Positions 23,563 through 34,136 are shown, numbered from the stretch's first letter. The stretch is 36,964 nucleotides of DNA from Oceanicoccus sp. (GCF_029238675.1 NZ_JAQWFR010000018.1:1-36964); one strand, 5' to 3'. Notes: generated by a model from the letters alone, not told the origin. Translations and numbers: made by a program.

Positions 23563-24275
23563 TAGGAGATATTCCCAGTAACACGAACGCGTTTAGAACC
23601 CGCTGCAGGCTTCTCTTTTAGAGCATTCTGGCGTTGCTTGATTTGGCTATCAATCAGATTTTTTACCGCAATAATAAGGCCAGTAAAAATAAATGCACCG
23701 GGCGGCAAGATCGCCAGCAGAAACTGTTTGTAATCAGAAAAGACCACGACCTTCCAGCTGGCGGCAGCTTCGCCAAATAATAAATCCATATTATTGAAGA
23801 GGGCGCCAGTGCCAATCAGTTCGCGCATACCACCCAATATAATCAAAATAACCGCAAAGCCCAGCCCCATAATAAACCCGTCATACATGGCGGGCAGCAG
23901 AGAGTTTTTAGAGGCGTAGGCATCGGCGCGACCCAGGATAACGCAGTTAGTCGTTATCAATGGTAGAAAAATACCCAGAATCTGGAACAGCTCATAAGTA
24001 TAAGCCTGCATCAGCAATTCGATACAGGTGACTGCCGCCGCAATAATCATAACAAAGGCGGGCAGGCGAATGGCATCGGATACAATGCCGCGAATTAAAG
24101 AGACACAGGAGTTAGAAATAATTAATACCAGCATGGTGGCCAACGCCATACCGATGGCATTGATAACGGTGCCGGTAACGGCTAGCAGTGGGCATAGGCC
24201 TAACAGTTGAACGATGGCGGGATTATTTTTCCACAAACCATTTAGAGAGAGTTCTTTATAACTTACCTCACTCAT
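23562..24275 (-). CDS. rnfE: Electron transport complex subunit RnfE (RsxE)
   Basis: A 237-residue membrane subunit of the Rnf complex, which couples electron flow between ferredoxin and NAD to ion movement. Six hydrophobic segments are visible. Family stretches include [41 protein letters not shown] and [22 protein letters not shown]. The C-terminus is basic and cytosolic. It is homologous to RnfA, with which it shares LPLITTNC (also seen in rnfA here). It is the last gene of rnfABCDGE; nth, often next in gammaproteobacteria, is absent. Confidence 0.96.
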   Translation of the reverse strand: MSEVSYKELSLNGLWKNNPAIVQLLGLCPLLAVTGTVINAIGMALATMLVLIISNSCVSLIRGIVSDAIRLPAFVMIIAAAVTCIELLMQAYTYELFQILGIFLPLITTNCVILGRADAYASKNSLLPAMYDGFIMGLGFAVILIILGGMRELIGTGALFNNMDLLFGEAAASWKVVVFSDYKQFLLAILPPGAFIFTGLIIAVKNLIDSQIKQRQNALKEKPAAGSKRVRVTGNIS

Positions 24276-24277
24276 AG

Positions 24278-24913
24278 TTACTGCCCCTCGGTATGTATTG
24301 GCTGCTTAAGAATATCGTGTTGCTGTTGATTAAAATATTGCAGTGTTTGTAAAACGGTTTGGGTAACGGCGCGGGGGGTAATGGTTGCCCCGGTAAATTG
24401 ATCAAAGACGCCTTTGTCTTTTTTTACTTTCCAAAGGTCAACGCCAGGGTTGAGCAGTGACTTATTTATAAAGCCGTCAATCCATGTGCTTTTCTTACGA
24501 TCAATGGCATCTCCCAAGCCCGGTGTTTCACGGTGGGATAAAACCCTTACACCGGCAATCGTGCCATCGACATTAATTCCAATAATCATATCAATATCGC
24601 CGGTATAACCTTCTCTGGCAGTGGCGGGGAAAATAACCCCAACCGCAGCACCGTCCTGGCGGGCAATATAATATTTCTTTTCCGAGCGCAGTCCTAACAT
24701 CTCGCTGTCGCTAATGCCGTGGGCATCTTCCAGCATGGAGTTGTTATGGCGTGACTTGGGAATAATTTCCAGCAGTGCCCGTTCTTCCGCCATACGAATA
24801 TTTTTACGAATCGTATCTTGCGAGCCAAGGTAAGTACCAGCAATGATGGCCGTACTTAAAATGGCAAAGAAACCCAGCAGCAGGGAATTACGACCTATCG
24901 ATTCACCTAGCAT
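24278..24913 (-). CDS. rnfG: Electron transport complex subunit RnfG (RsxG)
   Basis: A 211-residue periplasmic flavoprotein anchored by one N-terminal helix (~8-29). The FMN is carried covalently on the last Thr of the TGAT motif, Thr177 here ([13 protein letters not shown]). Upstream family features are [21 protein letters not shown] and HRETPGLGD. Its ATG overlaps the rnfD stop (TAATG arrangement), so the two are translationally coupled; rnfE follows after 2 bp. Confidence 0.96.
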   Translation of the reverse strand: MLGESIGRNSLLLGFFAILSTAIIAGTYLGSQDTIRKNIRMAEERALLEIIPKSRHNNSMLEDAHGISDSEMLGLRSEKKYYIARQDGAAVGVIFPATAREGYTGDIDMIIGINVDGTIAGVRVLSHRETPGLGDAIDRKKSTWIDGFINKSLLNPGVDLWKVKKDKGVFDQFTGATITPRAVTQTVLQTLQYFNQQQHDILKQPIHTEGQ

Positions 24914-25971
24914 TATTCGTCTCCGCTCTTATGGGCCGGCTCGTGGCCGTAGGTTCTTGGCTGCGTGTAATAATCCACTAAGGGAGCAGCAAAGTTCATC
25001 AGCAATACAGCGAAGGCAATGGCATCAGGGTAGTTACCCCAAACACGAATTAAATAAAGTAGTACGCCAATCAGGGCGCCATAAATTATTTTTCCCATAA
25101 CAGAAACCGCGGAGGTGACTGGGTCGGTAACAATAAAGAAAGCGCCAAACATAGTCGCGCCACTTAATAAATGAAACAGGGGAGAGCCACCGGAAGCGGA
25201 GCTGCCGCCATCATAAAATAACGCTGATATTAAGGTTAAGGACGCCAGCATGCTAATAGGCGCATGCCAGGTAAAGATTCGTTGTGATAATAAGAATAAG
25301 CCACCGGCCAGGAAGCCAAGGTTAGCCCATTCCCAACCCAAACCACCCCATTGCCCAAACACGGGAGATTGCTGCCACAGGTCTTCAATTAATAGGGAAT
25401 TATTTTGCTTCAGGATATCTAGCGGCGTTGCCATGGTGATGCCGTCAACGGCAAAAGCTGCAATAGCTTCACGGCCCGCAAATAAAACACTGATTGCATC
25501 CGCAAGGCCTGGCATTTCACCGCTAAAGGCCTGGCGAGGCGCTGCCCATGTGGTCATTTCCACCGGGAAAGAAATCAATAATACAACGTAGCCCACCATC
25601 GCCGGGTTAAACGGGTTATAACCCATACCACCATAAAGATGCTTGGCAATTAAAATGGCAAAGCCAACCCCCACCGCAATTAACCACCAGGGGGAGTAGG
25701 CGGGCATAGCAACAGCCAGTAATACCGCAGTAACCAGTGCGCTGTAATCACCCAGATAAAAGCCTAACGGTCTTTTGCGTAAAGTCAGCGCCAGGGCTTC
25801 GGCAGCCAAAGCCACCCCAGAGGCGAATACAATATTGACCAATACACCCCAACCAAAATGCCAGTTTAATGCCAGCACTCCGGGTATGGTGGCCAGCAAC
25901 ACTAACTGCATAACCCGCGCTGTATTTAGCGGGCCAGTTGCGTGGGGCGATGTGACTTTAAACAGTGCCAT
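24913..25971 (-). CDS. rnfD: Electron transport complex subunit RnfD (RsxD)
   Basis: A 352-residue integral membrane subunit with many hydrophobic helices. The covalent FMN site is the TMAT sequence at 179-182 (DGITMATPLDIL), in the variant form common for gammaproteobacterial RnfD. Other family marks are KHLYGGMGYNPFNPAMVGYV, SGATMFGAFFIVTDPVTSA and the N-terminal SPHATGPLNTARVM. It lies 2 bp after rnfC and overlaps rnfG. Confidence 0.96.
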   Translation of the reverse strand: MALFKVTSPHATGPLNTARVMQLVLLATIPGVLALNWHFGWGVLVNIVFASGVALAAEALALTLRKRPLGFYLGDYSALVTAVLLAVAMPAYSPWWLIAVGVGFAILIAKHLYGGMGYNPFNPAMVGYVVLLISFPVEMTTWAAPRQAFSGEMPGLADAISVLFAGREAIAAFAVDGITMATPLDILKQNNSLLIEDLWQQSPVFGQWGGLGWEWANLGFLAGGLFLLSQRIFTWHAPISMLASLTLISALFYDGGSSASGGSPLFHLLSGATMFGAFFIVTDPVTSAVSVMGKIIYGALIGVLLYLIRVWGNYPDAIAFAVLLMNFAAPLVDYYTQPRTYGHEPAHKSGDE

Positions 25972-25973
25972 AG

Positions 25974-27800
25974 TTAATTTTTCTGTTGGTGGTCGTCGTA
26001 GGCCTGTTTGGCATCGACGAGTTTTATTTCTAATTTGGCCAGCGTTTCAGTCAGTATCTCGACGGTGTCGCTGCCTTCGGCTTGCGCGGTAGCCAGTTTT
26101 TCTCGCGTCTTATCCAATCGTTTACCCAAGGCTTTAACGGCATTCAGTAAACGCTCTTCGTCAGTCATAGAGGAAGCCGCTTCACGTTTTGCCAGTGCCC
26201 GGGCGATAGCATCTTTAGCAGCATCACCATTGGGTGCTGGGTCCGCAGCCGTTTCAGCTGCAACTTGTGCAGGGTCGGTTGCTGCCTTTTTGGCTTTGGC
26301 CCGTTCGACAGCCGCTTGTACTGCGTCCACTTTGCCAGCTTCGGCATTGCCGGCAGCCCGGGCTTCAGCGGCGGCTTTACGAGCTTTGCGTTTGGCCTCT
26401 TTCTCAGCCTCTTGCCGCTCTATTCGTTCCTGCCTGGCTTCAAAGCGTACTTTGGATTGTTCGGCTTTAATCGCGTCTTGTTGTTGTTGGCGAATATCAG
26501 CTTTGGAGGCGCGATAATATTGCACCAGCGGGATATTGCTGGGGCAGGCATAAGAGCAAGCACCACACTCAATACAATCCATTAAGTTATGGGCTTCCAG
26601 CTTTTCGTATTCTTTACCACGGGCAAACCAATACATCTGCTGTGGCAGTAATGACACCGGGCAGGCTTCTGCGCACATGCCACAGCGGATACAAGCTTGT
26701 GCCGGTGTGGGTGGCGGAATCTCTTTGGCGCTGGGGGCCATAATGCAGTTAGTGGTTTTTACTACCGGTACCGTTTCACTGTGTAAGGTAAAGCCCATCA
26801 TGGGGCCACCCATAATTAAACGTGAGGCTTTCTTTTGTTGATAGCCGGAAAGTTCTAACAGGTGGCTTATTGGTGAGCCTAACAAGACTTCATAGTTGCG
26901 ATTTTGTTCGCAGGCTTCACCGGTAACCGTAGTGATACGAGAAATTAACGGCTCGCCAAATTGTATGGCGCGATAGATTGCAACGGTGGTACCGAGGTTT
27001 TGGCAAACAATACCTACTTGAGCTGGCAGACCGCCGGAGGGAACTTCCTTGCCAGTCAGGATTTGGATAAGTTGCTTTTCACCACCTGAAGGGTATTTGG
27101 TAGGAAAACTGACAATTTCAATACCGGAACCTTGCGCTGCTTTTTCCAGCGCGGCAATACCTTCGGGTTTATTATCTTCAACACCAATAATGGTTTCTTT
27201 AGTGGGCTTGACCAGGTGCTTTAGAATTTTAGCGCCGGCAATAATTTCTTCGGCCCGTTCCCGCATCAGCATATCGTCAGCGGTGATATAAGGTTCGCAT
27301 TCTGTGCCGTTAAAAATCAGCGTTTCGATCACTTGATCATCGCGTGTGCCCAGTTTTACAGCTGAAGGAAAACCTGCGCCGCCCATACCGGCAATACCGG
27401 CTTGCCGTATACGGTTAAGCAATTCCGCTTTATCAACCGCGGTGTAATCTTCAATGCCGCTATGTTCTATCCACTCGTCTTTGCCATCCGCCTGGATAAC
27501 AATACAGGGCGCTGCCATACCGGAGGGGTGCGCAATATTGCGCTGCTCAATAGCAATCACTTCACCGGATGTTGATGCGTGAACGGGCACACTGACAAAG
27601 CCTTTGGCCTCGGCAATGATTTCACCTTTTAAAACTTTTTGGCCCACTGCCACGATAGGGGCCGCCGGTGTGCCGATATGTTGGGATAGCGGAAAGACTA
27701 ACTGATCAGGAATGCCAGCACTGGTTATTGCCAGTTGGTTGGACTGCTCTTTGTTTTCTGGTGGGTGAACGCCACCGTGAATATCCCATACCTTTCTCAT
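25974..27800 (-). CDS. rnfC: Electron transport complex subunit RnfC (RsxC)
   Basis: A 608-residue peripheral subunit that takes or gives electrons at NADH. The N-terminal region is typical ([13 protein letters not shown]). The flavin/NADH domain holds [13 protein letters not shown] and [14 protein letters not shown] (residues ~135-170). Two 4Fe-4S clusters follow in [15 protein letters not shown] and [16 protein letters not shown] (~365-420). The last ~170 residues form a long Ala/Lys/Glu-rich coiled region, a variable C-terminal extension usual in gammaproteobacterial RnfC. It overlaps rnfB by four bases. Confidence 0.96.
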   Translation of the reverse strand: MRKVWDIHGGVHPPENKEQSNQLAITSAGIPDQLVFPLSQHIGTPAAPIVAVGQKVLKGEIIAEAKGFVSVPVHASTSGEVIAIEQRNIAHPSGMAAPCIVIQADGKDEWIEHSGIEDYTAVDKAELLNRIRQAGIAGMGGAGFPSAVKLGTRDDQVIETLIFNGTECEPYITADDMLMRERAEEIIAGAKILKHLVKPTKETIIGVEDNKPEGIAALEKAAQGSGIEIVSFPTKYPSGGEKQLIQILTGKEVPSGGLPAQVGIVCQNLGTTVAIYRAIQFGEPLISRITTVTGEACEQNRNYEVLLGSPISHLLELSGYQQKKASRLIMGGPMMGFTLHSETVPVVKTTNCIMAPSAKEIPPPTPAQACIRCGMCAEACPVSLLPQQMYWFARGKEYEKLEAHNLMDCIECGACSYACPSNIPLVQYYRASKADIRQQQQDAIKAEQSKVRFEARQERIERQEAEKEAKRKARKAAAEARAAGNAEAGKVDAVQAAVERAKAKKAATDPAQVAAETAADPAPNGDAAKDAIARALAKREAASSMTDEERLLNAVKALGKRLDKTREKLATAQAEGSDTVEILTETLAKLEIKLVDAKQAYDDHQQKN

Positions 27801-28402
27801 GCCGCCACCTCGTCGCCGCTGTTTTTATCAGTAGCTATTACTTCAGCGGGTTTGGGTAAATCCCAACTCCAGGTTTGTACGGTGGTTTCTATAGGCAGCA
27901 TATCAATACAATCTACCGGGCAAGGCTCAACGCAAAGGTCGCAGCCGGTACATTCGCTGGCGATAATGGTGTGCATTTGTTTGGCAGCACCGAGTATGGC
28001 GTCAACGGGGCAGGCCTGAATACATTTGGTGCAGCCTATGCATTCGTCTTCGCGTACAAAGGCGACGGTTTTAATATTTTCTTCACCGTGTTCTTCATCC
28101 AGTGGAACGGCCTCCACATCTAACAGGTCAGCTAAGGCATGGATGGTGGTTTCACCACCGGGCGGGCATTTATTAATAGCTTCGCCATTGGCTATGGCTT
28201 CGGCGTAGGGGCGGCAACCGGGGTAGCTACACTGGCCGCATTGGGTTTGGGGTAATAGGGCTTCAACCTGATCGGCAATCGGGTCGCCTTCAGTTTTAAA
28301 TTTAACCGCAGCAAAACCTAACAACGCACCAAAGGGTACGCCCAAAATCACCAGGGCGATAATGGCAGAGACAAAAGGTTGTTGGGTAATTAATTCAATC
28401 AC
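27797..28402 (-). CDS. rnfB: Electron transport complex subunit RnfB (RsxB), ferredoxin-like
   Basis: A 201-residue iron-sulfur subunit, anchored by one N-terminal helix (~10-33). A cluster is bound by Cys55, 58, 63 and 79, the Fe-S domain of this family. Two ferredoxin-type 4Fe-4S clusters use Cys121/124/127/131 and Cys151/154/157/161. The protein passes electrons between soluble ferredoxin and the membrane subunits. It follows rnfA by 6 bp and overlaps rnfC (ATGA). Confidence 0.97.
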   Translation of the reverse strand: MIELITQQPFVSAIIALVILGVPFGALLGFAAVKFKTEGDPIADQVEALLPQTQCGQCSYPGCRPYAEAIANGEAINKCPPGGETTIHALADLLDVEAVPLDEEHGEENIKTVAFVREDECIGCTKCIQACPVDAILGAAKQMHTIIASECTGCDLCVEPCPVDCIDMLPIETTVQTWSWDLPKPAEVIATDKNSGDEVAA

Positions 28403-28408
28403 GGCCTG

Positions 28409-28987
28409 CTACACCAATCCCGCAAAGCCCATAAAGGCTAATGACATTAATCCGGCGGTGATCATACCGATGGCGGCACCTTTAAATGGGTCGGGTACAT
28501 CGGCAACCGCAAGGCGCTCTCGCATAGCGGCGAATAACACCAGTACCAGTGAAAAGCCCAGGGCTGCACCAAAACCATAAAGGGCTGATTCAACAAAGGT
28601 ATGCTGTTTGTTGATATTGAGTAACGCTACACCCAGTACCGCGCAGTTGGTAGTAATAAGCGGTAGAAAAACGCCCAATACTTTATAGAGAATGGGGCTG
28701 GTTTTACGGACAACCATTTCGGTAAATTGCACCACAACGGCAATAACCAGGATAAAGGAGATGGTTTTAAGGTATTCCAGACCCAGTGGCAGTAGCAGCC
28801 ATTCATAGGTCATCCAACTCACAATAGAGGCAAGGGTCAGCACAAAGGTCGTTGCGCTGGACATACCAATGGCGGTCTCCAGTTTATTGGAGACGCCCAT
28901 AAAGGGGCACAGTCCAAGAAACTGTACCAAAACGAAGTTATTGACCAGAATCGCTCCGATCAGTAGCAGTGAATAGTCTGCCAACAT
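28409..28987 (-). CDS. rnfA: Electron transport complex subunit RnfA (RsxA)
   Basis: A 192-residue membrane protein with six helices, first subunit of the Rnf complex. Family stretches are [40 protein letters not shown] and [22 protein letters not shown]. The LPLITTNC cysteine is also present in the homologous RnfE. The gene begins 27 bp after the metG stop on the same strand, so the complex may be expressed partly from the metG promoter. Confidence 0.97.
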   Translation of the reverse strand: MLADYSLLLIGAILVNNFVLVQFLGLCPFMGVSNKLETAIGMSSATTFVLTLASIVSWMTYEWLLLPLGLEYLKTISFILVIAVVVQFTEMVVRKTSPILYKVLGVFLPLITTNCAVLGVALLNINKQHTFVESALYGFGAALGFSLVLVLFAAMRERLAVADVPDPFKGAAIGMITAGLMSLAFMGFAGLV

Positions 28988-29014
28988 AAGTGCTTAAACC
29001 TTTGTGGTCATAAG

Positions 29015-31051
29015 TTACTGTATTTTCATGCCGGGTTTGGCGCCTTTGTCGGGCTCCAGTAGCCAGATATCCTCGCCGCCGGGGCCTGCGGCTAATACCA
29101 TGCCTTCGGAAACGCCGAATTTCATCTTGCGGGGCGCTAAATTGGCGACCATAACGGTGTGCTTGCCGACCAGGTCTTCTGGCGCATAAGCGGACTTAAT
29201 ACCCGCAAAGACCTGTTTGGTACCTGCATCCCCAAGGCTTAGTGTTAGCTGTAGTAACTTATCAGCACCTTCGACATGGTCTGCCGCAATAATCTCTACT
29301 ACCCGTAAATCGACTTTGGCAAAGTCATCAAACTCAATAGTGGCCGGGGCTTCATTCTTGGTCGCTTTGTTCTTTTTGGCCTTTTTCTCAGGTTTGGCGG
29401 GCGTTGATTCTTTACCTGCTGCTACCATGGCATCGACCTTGTCTTTATCAATACGGGTCATTAGTGGTTTAAACTTGTTAATCTGGTGGCTTAGCAACGG
29501 TTCAATAGCACCTTGCCATTCAAGGTCGGCATTTAAAAAGGTGCAGGCCTTCTCGGCAGTTGTGGGAAGCACCGGCTTTAAATAAATCATTATCAAGCGG
29601 AACAGGTTGACGCACAGTGAGGCCACTGTAATAACCTGCTGCTCTTTGCCTTCTTCTTTGGCCAGTTTCCAGGGTTCCTGACTATCAAAATATTCATTGG
29701 TGATATCGGCAATGGCCATAATTTCACGGATGGCTTTGCTGAACTCACGTTGTTCATAAAGCTCGGCAATGGCTTCGCTTTTGGCGACAGCGTCTTGCCA
29801 TAGTTGTTCGTCAGCCAGATTGGCAGACATTATGCCGTCATTGCCTTTGGTAATAAACTTGGCAGAGCGTGATGCGATATTCACCACTTTGCCGACAAGG
29901 TCGGAGTTAACCCGCTGCACAAAGTCTTCAAGGTTTAAATCAATATCATCAACGGAGCCGGACAATTTGGCGGCGTAGTAATAGCGTAAATACTCAGCAT
30001 CTAAGTGATCAAGGTAAGTCGAGGCTTTGATAAAAGTGCCACGGGATTTGGACATCTTCTGGCCGTTGACGGTGACAAAGCCATGTACATAAACAGCACT
30101 CGGTGTGCGGTAACCGGCGGAGTGCAGCATGGCGGGCCAGAATAAACCGTGGAAGTTAATAATATCTTTGCCGATAAAGTGATAGAGCTCGGTATCGGCA
30201 TCTTCAGCCCAGTAATCGTCGAAGTTTATACCGGCTTTATCGCAGTAGTTCTGGAAGCTGGCCATATAGCCAATCGGTGCATCCAACCATACATAGAAGT
30301 ATTTTCCAGGGGCATCGGGTATTTCAAAACCGAAGTAGGGGGCATCGCGGGAGATATCCCATTCTTGCAGACCGGCTTCCAGCCACTCGCCGAGTTTGTT
30401 GGCAATTTGATCTTGCAGGCGACCGCTGCGGGTCCATTCTTTCAATAGGTCTTCAAACGCTGGCAGGGTGAAGAAGTAGTGAGTCGATTCTTTTTCTACC
30501 GGTGTTGCGCCTGAAATAGCAGACTTGGGATTGATTAAATCCGCCGGGCTATAAGTGGCGCCACAGGCTTCGCAGTTATCACCGTATTGATCTTCGGCTT
30601 TACATTTAGGGCAGGTGCCTTTGATATAGCGGTCCGCCAAAAATAATTCTTTTTCGGGGTCGTATAGCTGGGTAATTTCCCGGCTGGCAATATGGCCGTT
30701 GTCCCGCAGTTTTTTGTAGATCAGCTCTGAGTAATGTTTGTTCTCATCAGAGTGGGTGGAGTGATAATTATTAAAATTAATTAAAAACCCCGCCAAATCT
30801 TTTTCATGTTCAGCCTGCACATTGGCAATTTGTTGCTCTGGGGTAATGCCATTTTTCTCCGCAGTCAGCATAATGGCGGTGCCGTGGGCATCGTCGGCAC
30901 AGACGTAGATACATTCATTGCCTCGCTGTTGTTGAAAGCGCACCCAGATATCAGTCTGGATGGTCTCTAACAGATGGCCTAAATGGAGGGAACCATTGGC
31001 ATAGGGCAGGGCGCTGGTAACCAGCATTTTACGGGGCGATGTCTGGGGCAT
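29015..31051 (-). CDS. metG: Methionyl-tRNA synthetase
   Basis: A 678-residue class I synthetase. The HIGH-like motif is HLGH (23-26), the zinc knuckle uses Cys147, 150, 160 and 163, and the KMSKS loop is at 332-336. After the anticodon-binding helical domain comes a Lys/Ala-rich linker ([17 protein letters not shown]). The C-terminal tRNA-binding dimerisation domain follows (~575-678, [35 protein letters not shown]). The gene is divergent from apbC, an arrangement conserved across gammaproteobacteria. Confidence 0.98.
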   Translation of the reverse strand: MPQTSPRKMLVTSALPYANGSLHLGHLLETIQTDIWVRFQQQRGNECIYVCADDAHGTAIMLTAEKNGITPEQQIANVQAEHEKDLAGFLINFNNYHSTHSDENKHYSELIYKKLRDNGHIASREITQLYDPEKELFLADRYIKGTCPKCKAEDQYGDNCEACGATYSPADLINPKSAISGATPVEKESTHYFFTLPAFEDLLKEWTRSGRLQDQIANKLGEWLEAGLQEWDISRDAPYFGFEIPDAPGKYFYVWLDAPIGYMASFQNYCDKAGINFDDYWAEDADTELYHFIGKDIINFHGLFWPAMLHSAGYRTPSAVYVHGFVTVNGQKMSKSRGTFIKASTYLDHLDAEYLRYYYAAKLSGSVDDIDLNLEDFVQRVNSDLVGKVVNIASRSAKFITKGNDGIMSANLADEQLWQDAVAKSEAIAELYEQREFSKAIREIMAIADITNEYFDSQEPWKLAKEEGKEQQVITVASLCVNLFRLIMIYLKPVLPTTAEKACTFLNADLEWQGAIEPLLSHQINKFKPLMTRIDKDKVDAMVAAGKESTPAKPEKKAKKNKATKNEAPATIEFDDFAKVDLRVVEIIAADHVEGADKLLQLTLSLGDAGTKQVFAGIKSAYAPEDLVGKHTVMVANLAPRKMKFGVSEGMVLAAGPGGEDIWLLEPDKGAKPGMKIQ

Positions 31052-31180
31052 AGGGGTCTGTGTATAAGGCCTGTGTTTTGTATGGCTGCTTATGTCGCTC
31101 TAAAGGGGCGCTACTATAGCCTTTTTACGCTGCCTTTTCATCCACTTAGGCGGGCTAAGCGGCTGTTTCGTTTATTATTT

Positions 31181-31209
31181 TTGAGTCTTGGTAAATAACT
31201 GAGTAAAAT
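31181..31209 (+). promoter_or_regulatory. Predicted sigma-70 promoter of apbC
   Basis: TTGAGT (31181-31186) and TAAAAT (31204-31209) are 17 bp apart, a near-consensus sigma-70 promoter. The start ATG lies 36 bp downstream, with GGAG six to seven bases before it. Confidence 0.6.
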
Positions 31210-31244
31210 ACTGGGTTTTTGCGTCAACACTCCCTGGAGAAAGT

Positions 31245-32339
31245 ATGTCTGAAGTGACACAAGTGCAGGTGGAAGAAGCCCTGCAGCAGTATGTGGTTCC
31301 CCATCTGAATAAGAATGTGCTGGTGGCCGATGCCCTCAAGTCGATCTCTGTCGACGGCGGTATGGTGACCATCGTTATTGAGCTGGGTTTTGCGGTGGCT
31401 TCTATTAAAGCCGCCATGCAGAAGGCTATTGTGGGGTTAGTAAGCCAGATTCCAGGTGTTGAGAATGTCAGTGTTGAGATCAGCTGGGCTATTGCCTCGA
31501 TCAAGGGCCAGCGTGATATGCGCAATATGGATAGTGTGAAGAATATTATTGCGGTGGCTTCCGGCAAGGGTGGCGTGGGTAAATCTACCACCTCTGTCAA
31601 TTTAGCCCTGGCCCTGGCTAAAGACGGCGCCAAGGTAGGTCTGTTAGATGCTGATATTTATGGCCCAAGTCAGCAGATGATGCTGGGGGTGGATGCAAGT
31701 GCCCGCCCTGAGTCAGAAAATCAGCAATACTTATCACCCATTGAAGCCCACGGTTTAAAGACCATGTCGATGGGTTATCTGGTCACGGATAAAACCCCGA
31801 TGGTATGGCGCGGCCCGATGGCCGGCGGTGCGTTAAACCAATTGTTGGCGCAAACCTGGTGGGGTGAGTTGGATTATTTGATAATTGATATGCCCCCTGG
31901 AACCGGTGACATTCAGCTGACTCTTTCGCAAAAAGCCGCGGTGGCCGGTGCAGTGATTGTCACTACACCGCAGGATATTGCACTAATGGATGCGCAAAAA
32001 GGCATCGAGATGTTTACCAAAGTTGAAGTGCCAGTGCTGGGTGTGGTGGAGAATATGGCGATCCATATTTGTAGTGCGTGTGGTCATAAGGAGCATGTTT
32101 TTGGTGATGGTGGCGGTAGCCGGATTGCTGAAGAATATAAAGTGCCGCTATTGGGTTCTTTGCCATTGTCGCTGAAAATTCGTCAGCAGGTCGATGCCGG
32201 GGCACCAACAGTGGTGGCGGAGCCGGAGAGTGATGAAGCTTTACTTTATGGTGAGATTGCCAGAGATATGGCGGTGCAGTTGGCTGGCCAGGGTAGTGCG
32301 GGGCCTGCTTTCCCGAATATTGTTATCAATAACGATTAA
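31245..32339 (+). CDS. apbC: Iron-sulfur cluster carrier protein ApbC (Mrp)
   Basis: A 364-residue P-loop ATPase that carries and delivers 4Fe-4S clusters. An N-terminal MIP18/DUF59 domain spans ~5-85. The deviant Walker A is GKGGVGKST (107-115), Walker B is LIIDMPPGTGD, and the cluster-bridging CxxC is Cys276 and Cys279 (HICSACGH). Eleven Rnf cluster-bearing or redox regions lie just across the divergent promoter, but the link is only positional. A terminator hairpin follows the stop. Confidence 0.96.
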   Translation: MSEVTQVQVEEALQQYVVPHLNKNVLVADALKSISVDGGMVTIVIELGFAVASIKAAMQKAIVGLVSQIPGVENVSVEISWAIASIKGQRDMRNMDSVKNIIAVASGKGGVGKSTTSVNLALALAKDGAKVGLLDADIYGPSQQMMLGVDASARPESENQQYLSPIEAHGLKTMSMGYLVTDKTPMVWRGPMAGGALNQLLAQTWWGELDYLIIDMPPGTGDIQLTLSQKAAVAGAVIVTTPQDIALMDAQKGIEMFTKVEVPVLGVVENMAIHICSACGHKEHVFGDGGGSRIAEEYKVPLLGSLPLSLKIRQQVDAGAPTVVAEPESDEALLYGEIARDMAVQLAGQGSAGPAFPNIVINND

Positions 32340-32348
32340 CCGAGTGCA

Positions 32349-32376
32349 ATGACAATCAGTGCTTACTGATTGTCAT
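32349..32376. terminator. Bidirectional terminator between apbC and the deaminase gene
   Basis: ATGACAATCAGT (32349-32360) and ACTGATTGTCAT (32365-32376) form a perfect 12-bp stem with a GCTT loop, followed by AATTTT on the plus strand. It starts 9 bp after the apbC stop and includes the last few codons and the stop of the convergent deaminase gene. Confidence 0.8.
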
Positions 32377-32836
32377 AATTTTCAGTAGCGTTTTCCAGTA
32401 CGGCCATAGTGACACCCGCTTGAGCAAACATATCCCGTGTTTCCTGGGCGGCGTGGTACATGTATTTTGCCACTACCTTTTTAATGCCACAGCTAATAAT
32501 CAACATGGCACAAACGCGGCAAGGTTCCATCTTGCAATACAGCGTACTGCCTTCCAAAGAAATACCGTGCTTGGCTGCCTGGCAGATGGCATTTTGTTCA
32601 GCGTGGATAGTTCTCATACAGTGCTGGCGGGTAGTGCCGTCGTCGTCAATGACCTGTTTCATCAGGTGCCCTACATCATCACAGTGGGAGAGACCTGCGG
32701 GTGAACCTACATAACCGGTGGAAATAATACGTCGATCCCTAACGATAATGCAGCCTGACCTGCCACGGTCACAAGTAGCTCGTGTGGCAACAGTGTCCAT
32801 CATATCAATAAAATAGTCGTCCCAGTCTGGTCTCAT
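32363..32836 (-). CDS. Deoxycytidylate (dCMP) deaminase family protein
   Basis: A 157-residue zinc deaminase of the ComEB/dCMP deaminase group, which makes dUMP for thymidylate synthesis. The zinc-binding and catalytic residues are His78 and Glu80 (TIHAEQNAI) with Cys106 and Cys109 (PCRVCAMLI). A second group (Cys22, His51, Cys52, His72, Cys73) resembles the extra metal-binding residues of the family. SGCIIVRDRRIISTGYVGSP is the substrate-side strand. The final codons form one arm of the terminator shared with apbC. Confidence 0.9.
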   Translation of the reverse strand: MRPDWDDYFIDMMDTVATRATCDRGRSGCIIVRDRRIISTGYVGSPAGLSHCDDVGHLMKQVIDDDGTTRQHCMRTIHAEQNAICQAAKHGISLEGSTLYCKMEPCRVCAMLIISCGIKKVVAKYMYHAAQETRDMFAQAGVTMAVLENATENYDNQ

Positions 32837-32957
32837 ATGTTAAAGCCTATGGCTAATCGTGATACGGGTTAGTTGAGTGGCCGACAGTATACCAGTTACT
32901 TCTGTCTTCGCACTTGTTAAGATTCGCTGATGATAAGCCTAATGTGGAGTGGTTGTT

Positions 32958-33041
32958 ATGAGGGTATTACTCTCAATCGTGTTGTTAGTCAGTGTTCAAT
33001 TTCAAGCGGCGCAGGATGTTATCAGCGATGACTTTCAATAA
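32958..33041 (+). CDS. Possible 27-residue small protein with signal-like N-terminus
   Basis: An ATG at 32958 opens a short frame ending in TAA at 33039-33041: MRVLLSIVLLVSVQFQAAQD plus an acidic tail of seven residues. The first 19 residues look like a signal peptide or small membrane helix with an AAQ-like cleavage site. The ribosome binding site is poor (GGAGTGG about 8-14 bases upstream). It may be the remnant of a secreted protein, or a leader before the TauE-like gene, whose ATG is 22 bp after this stop. Confidence 0.3.
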   Translation: MRVLLSIVLLVSVQFQAAQDVISDDFQ

Positions 33042-33063
33042 AGGGGACGCAAGAGACTGTTAA

Positions 33064-33822
33064 ATGGAAATAGCCTTAGAGCATATTGTATTACTGATGA
33101 TAACTGGCCTATTGGCAGGAGTGATCAATACCCTGGCGGGTGGTGGCTCAAACCTGACCCTGCCGGCCTTAATGGTAATGGGTATGCCCGCTGATATTGC
33201 CAATGCTACCAACCGTGTGGCGGTAACTTTACAAAATGCTGTGGCGATGCAGGGCTTTTATAAGCACGATAAATTACCCACCGATGATCTTGGCGCTATC
33301 TTGTTACCTACTTTGGTCGGCGGTTTTTTCGGTGCGATTGGAGCGTCCTATGCGCCGGAGTGGATATTAAAGCCACTGCTACTTGCCGTAATGTTGACTA
33401 TGACAGTGATTATGCTGGTTAAACCCGGTGTGATATCGCCTCCGCCCGGCACCATCCCCCACAAAGTCAAAGCAAAGCCATCTGCCTGGTGGTGGTTGGC
33501 GGGTGCTGGTTTTTATGCGGGCTTTATCCAGGCCGGTGTCGGTTTTATTTTAATCACCGCCCTGGCAGGTTCTCTGCGCTATGACCTGGTAAGAACCAAT
33601 GCCTTAAAAGTGGTCTGTGTGCTGGTACCGACAGTAGTTGCACTGGCGGTATTTACTGCCAGGGGGCAGGTGCTATGGGTTCCCGGTTTGATATTAGCGG
33701 TCGGCAGTATGGCGGGTGCCTATATCGCCGTAAAATTTGCCATCACCGCCAAGCCAGCAACCCTAAAGTGGTTCTTATTTGTAATGACACTCTGTGGCAG
33801 CGCTGCCGTGTTAATGTTTTAA
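33064..33822 (+). CDS. TauE/SafE-family sulfite exporter-like permease
   Basis: A 252-residue membrane protein of the TauE/SafE (TSUP) family with about seven to eight helices. The family signature is the paired N-terminal GVINTLAGGGSNLTLPALMV motif, echoed in the second half by AGFIQAGVGFILITALAG. NATNRVAVTLQN is also typical. Members export sulfite, sulfoacetate or other small organosulfur anions; the substrate here is not indicated by neighbours. The ATG has a GAG about ten bases upstream. Confidence 0.9.
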   Translation: MEIALEHIVLLMITGLLAGVINTLAGGGSNLTLPALMVMGMPADIANATNRVAVTLQNAVAMQGFYKHDKLPTDDLGAILLPTLVGGFFGAIGASYAPEWILKPLLLAVMLTMTVIMLVKPGVISPPPGTIPHKVKAKPSAWWWLAGAGFYAGFIQAGVGFILITALAGSLRYDLVRTNALKVVCVLVPTVVALAVFTARGQVLWVPGLILAVGSMAGAYIAVKFAITAKPATLKWFLFVMTLCGSAAVLMF

Positions 33823-33845
33823 ATAACCGTCACCACTAAGGCTAT

Positions 33846-33875
33846 GTTAGTCTCTGTCTGGCTAGTCTTTGTCTA
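33846..33875. repeat. Imperfect 15-bp direct repeat upstream of the TIGR02647 gene
   Basis: GTTAGTCTCTGTCTG (33846-33860) is followed by GCTAGTCTTTGTCTA (33861-33875), 12 of 15 bases identical. It lies in the short gap before the next gene and could be a protein-binding site or a slippage product. Confidence 0.45.
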
Positions 33876-33899
33876 TTAATAAAAAAGAGAGGAATACGC

Positions 33900-34136
33900 A
33901 TGCCATATTCACCCGATATTGTTGAAGAACTGAATATCCTTGCCCGTTTTAATCTCGATACCACCCAGGCGGGCATTAAAGTTCATGCTAATGCTGGTCC
34001 TGAGGTGATTAGTGCCACTCAACGCTTATTTGATAAAGGACTGATCTCCCAGTCGGATGGTGGTTACCTAACGCACCGGGGAATTGAAGCAGCGGAGCAC
34101 GCTCAAAATCTGATGGGCATTATGAAAACGGGCTAA
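33900..34136 (+). CDS. TIGR02647 family protein
   Basis: A 78-residue protein of the TIGR02647 family, known from Pseudomonas and relatives and of uncharacterised function. The stretch MPYSPDIVEELNILARFNLD and the later LFDKGLISQSDGGYLTHRGIEAAEHA suggest a small winged-helix-like fold, with the DGGYLTHRG part like the wing of DNA-binding proteins; that is inference. AGAGAGG lies seven bases before the ATG. The stop codon is inside the first unit of a tandem 14-bp repeat. Confidence 0.85.
   Translation: MPYSPDIVEELNILARFNLDTTQAGIKVHANAGPEVISATQRLFDKGLISQSDGGYLTHRGIEAAEHAQNLMGIMKTG

Noticed and set aside
26008..26585. Long plus-strand open frames opposite the 3' part of rnfC
   Set aside because: They are shadows of the Ala/Lys-rich coiled region of RnfC, whose codon bias keeps the opposite strand open. 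They have no family features and no ribosome binding site.
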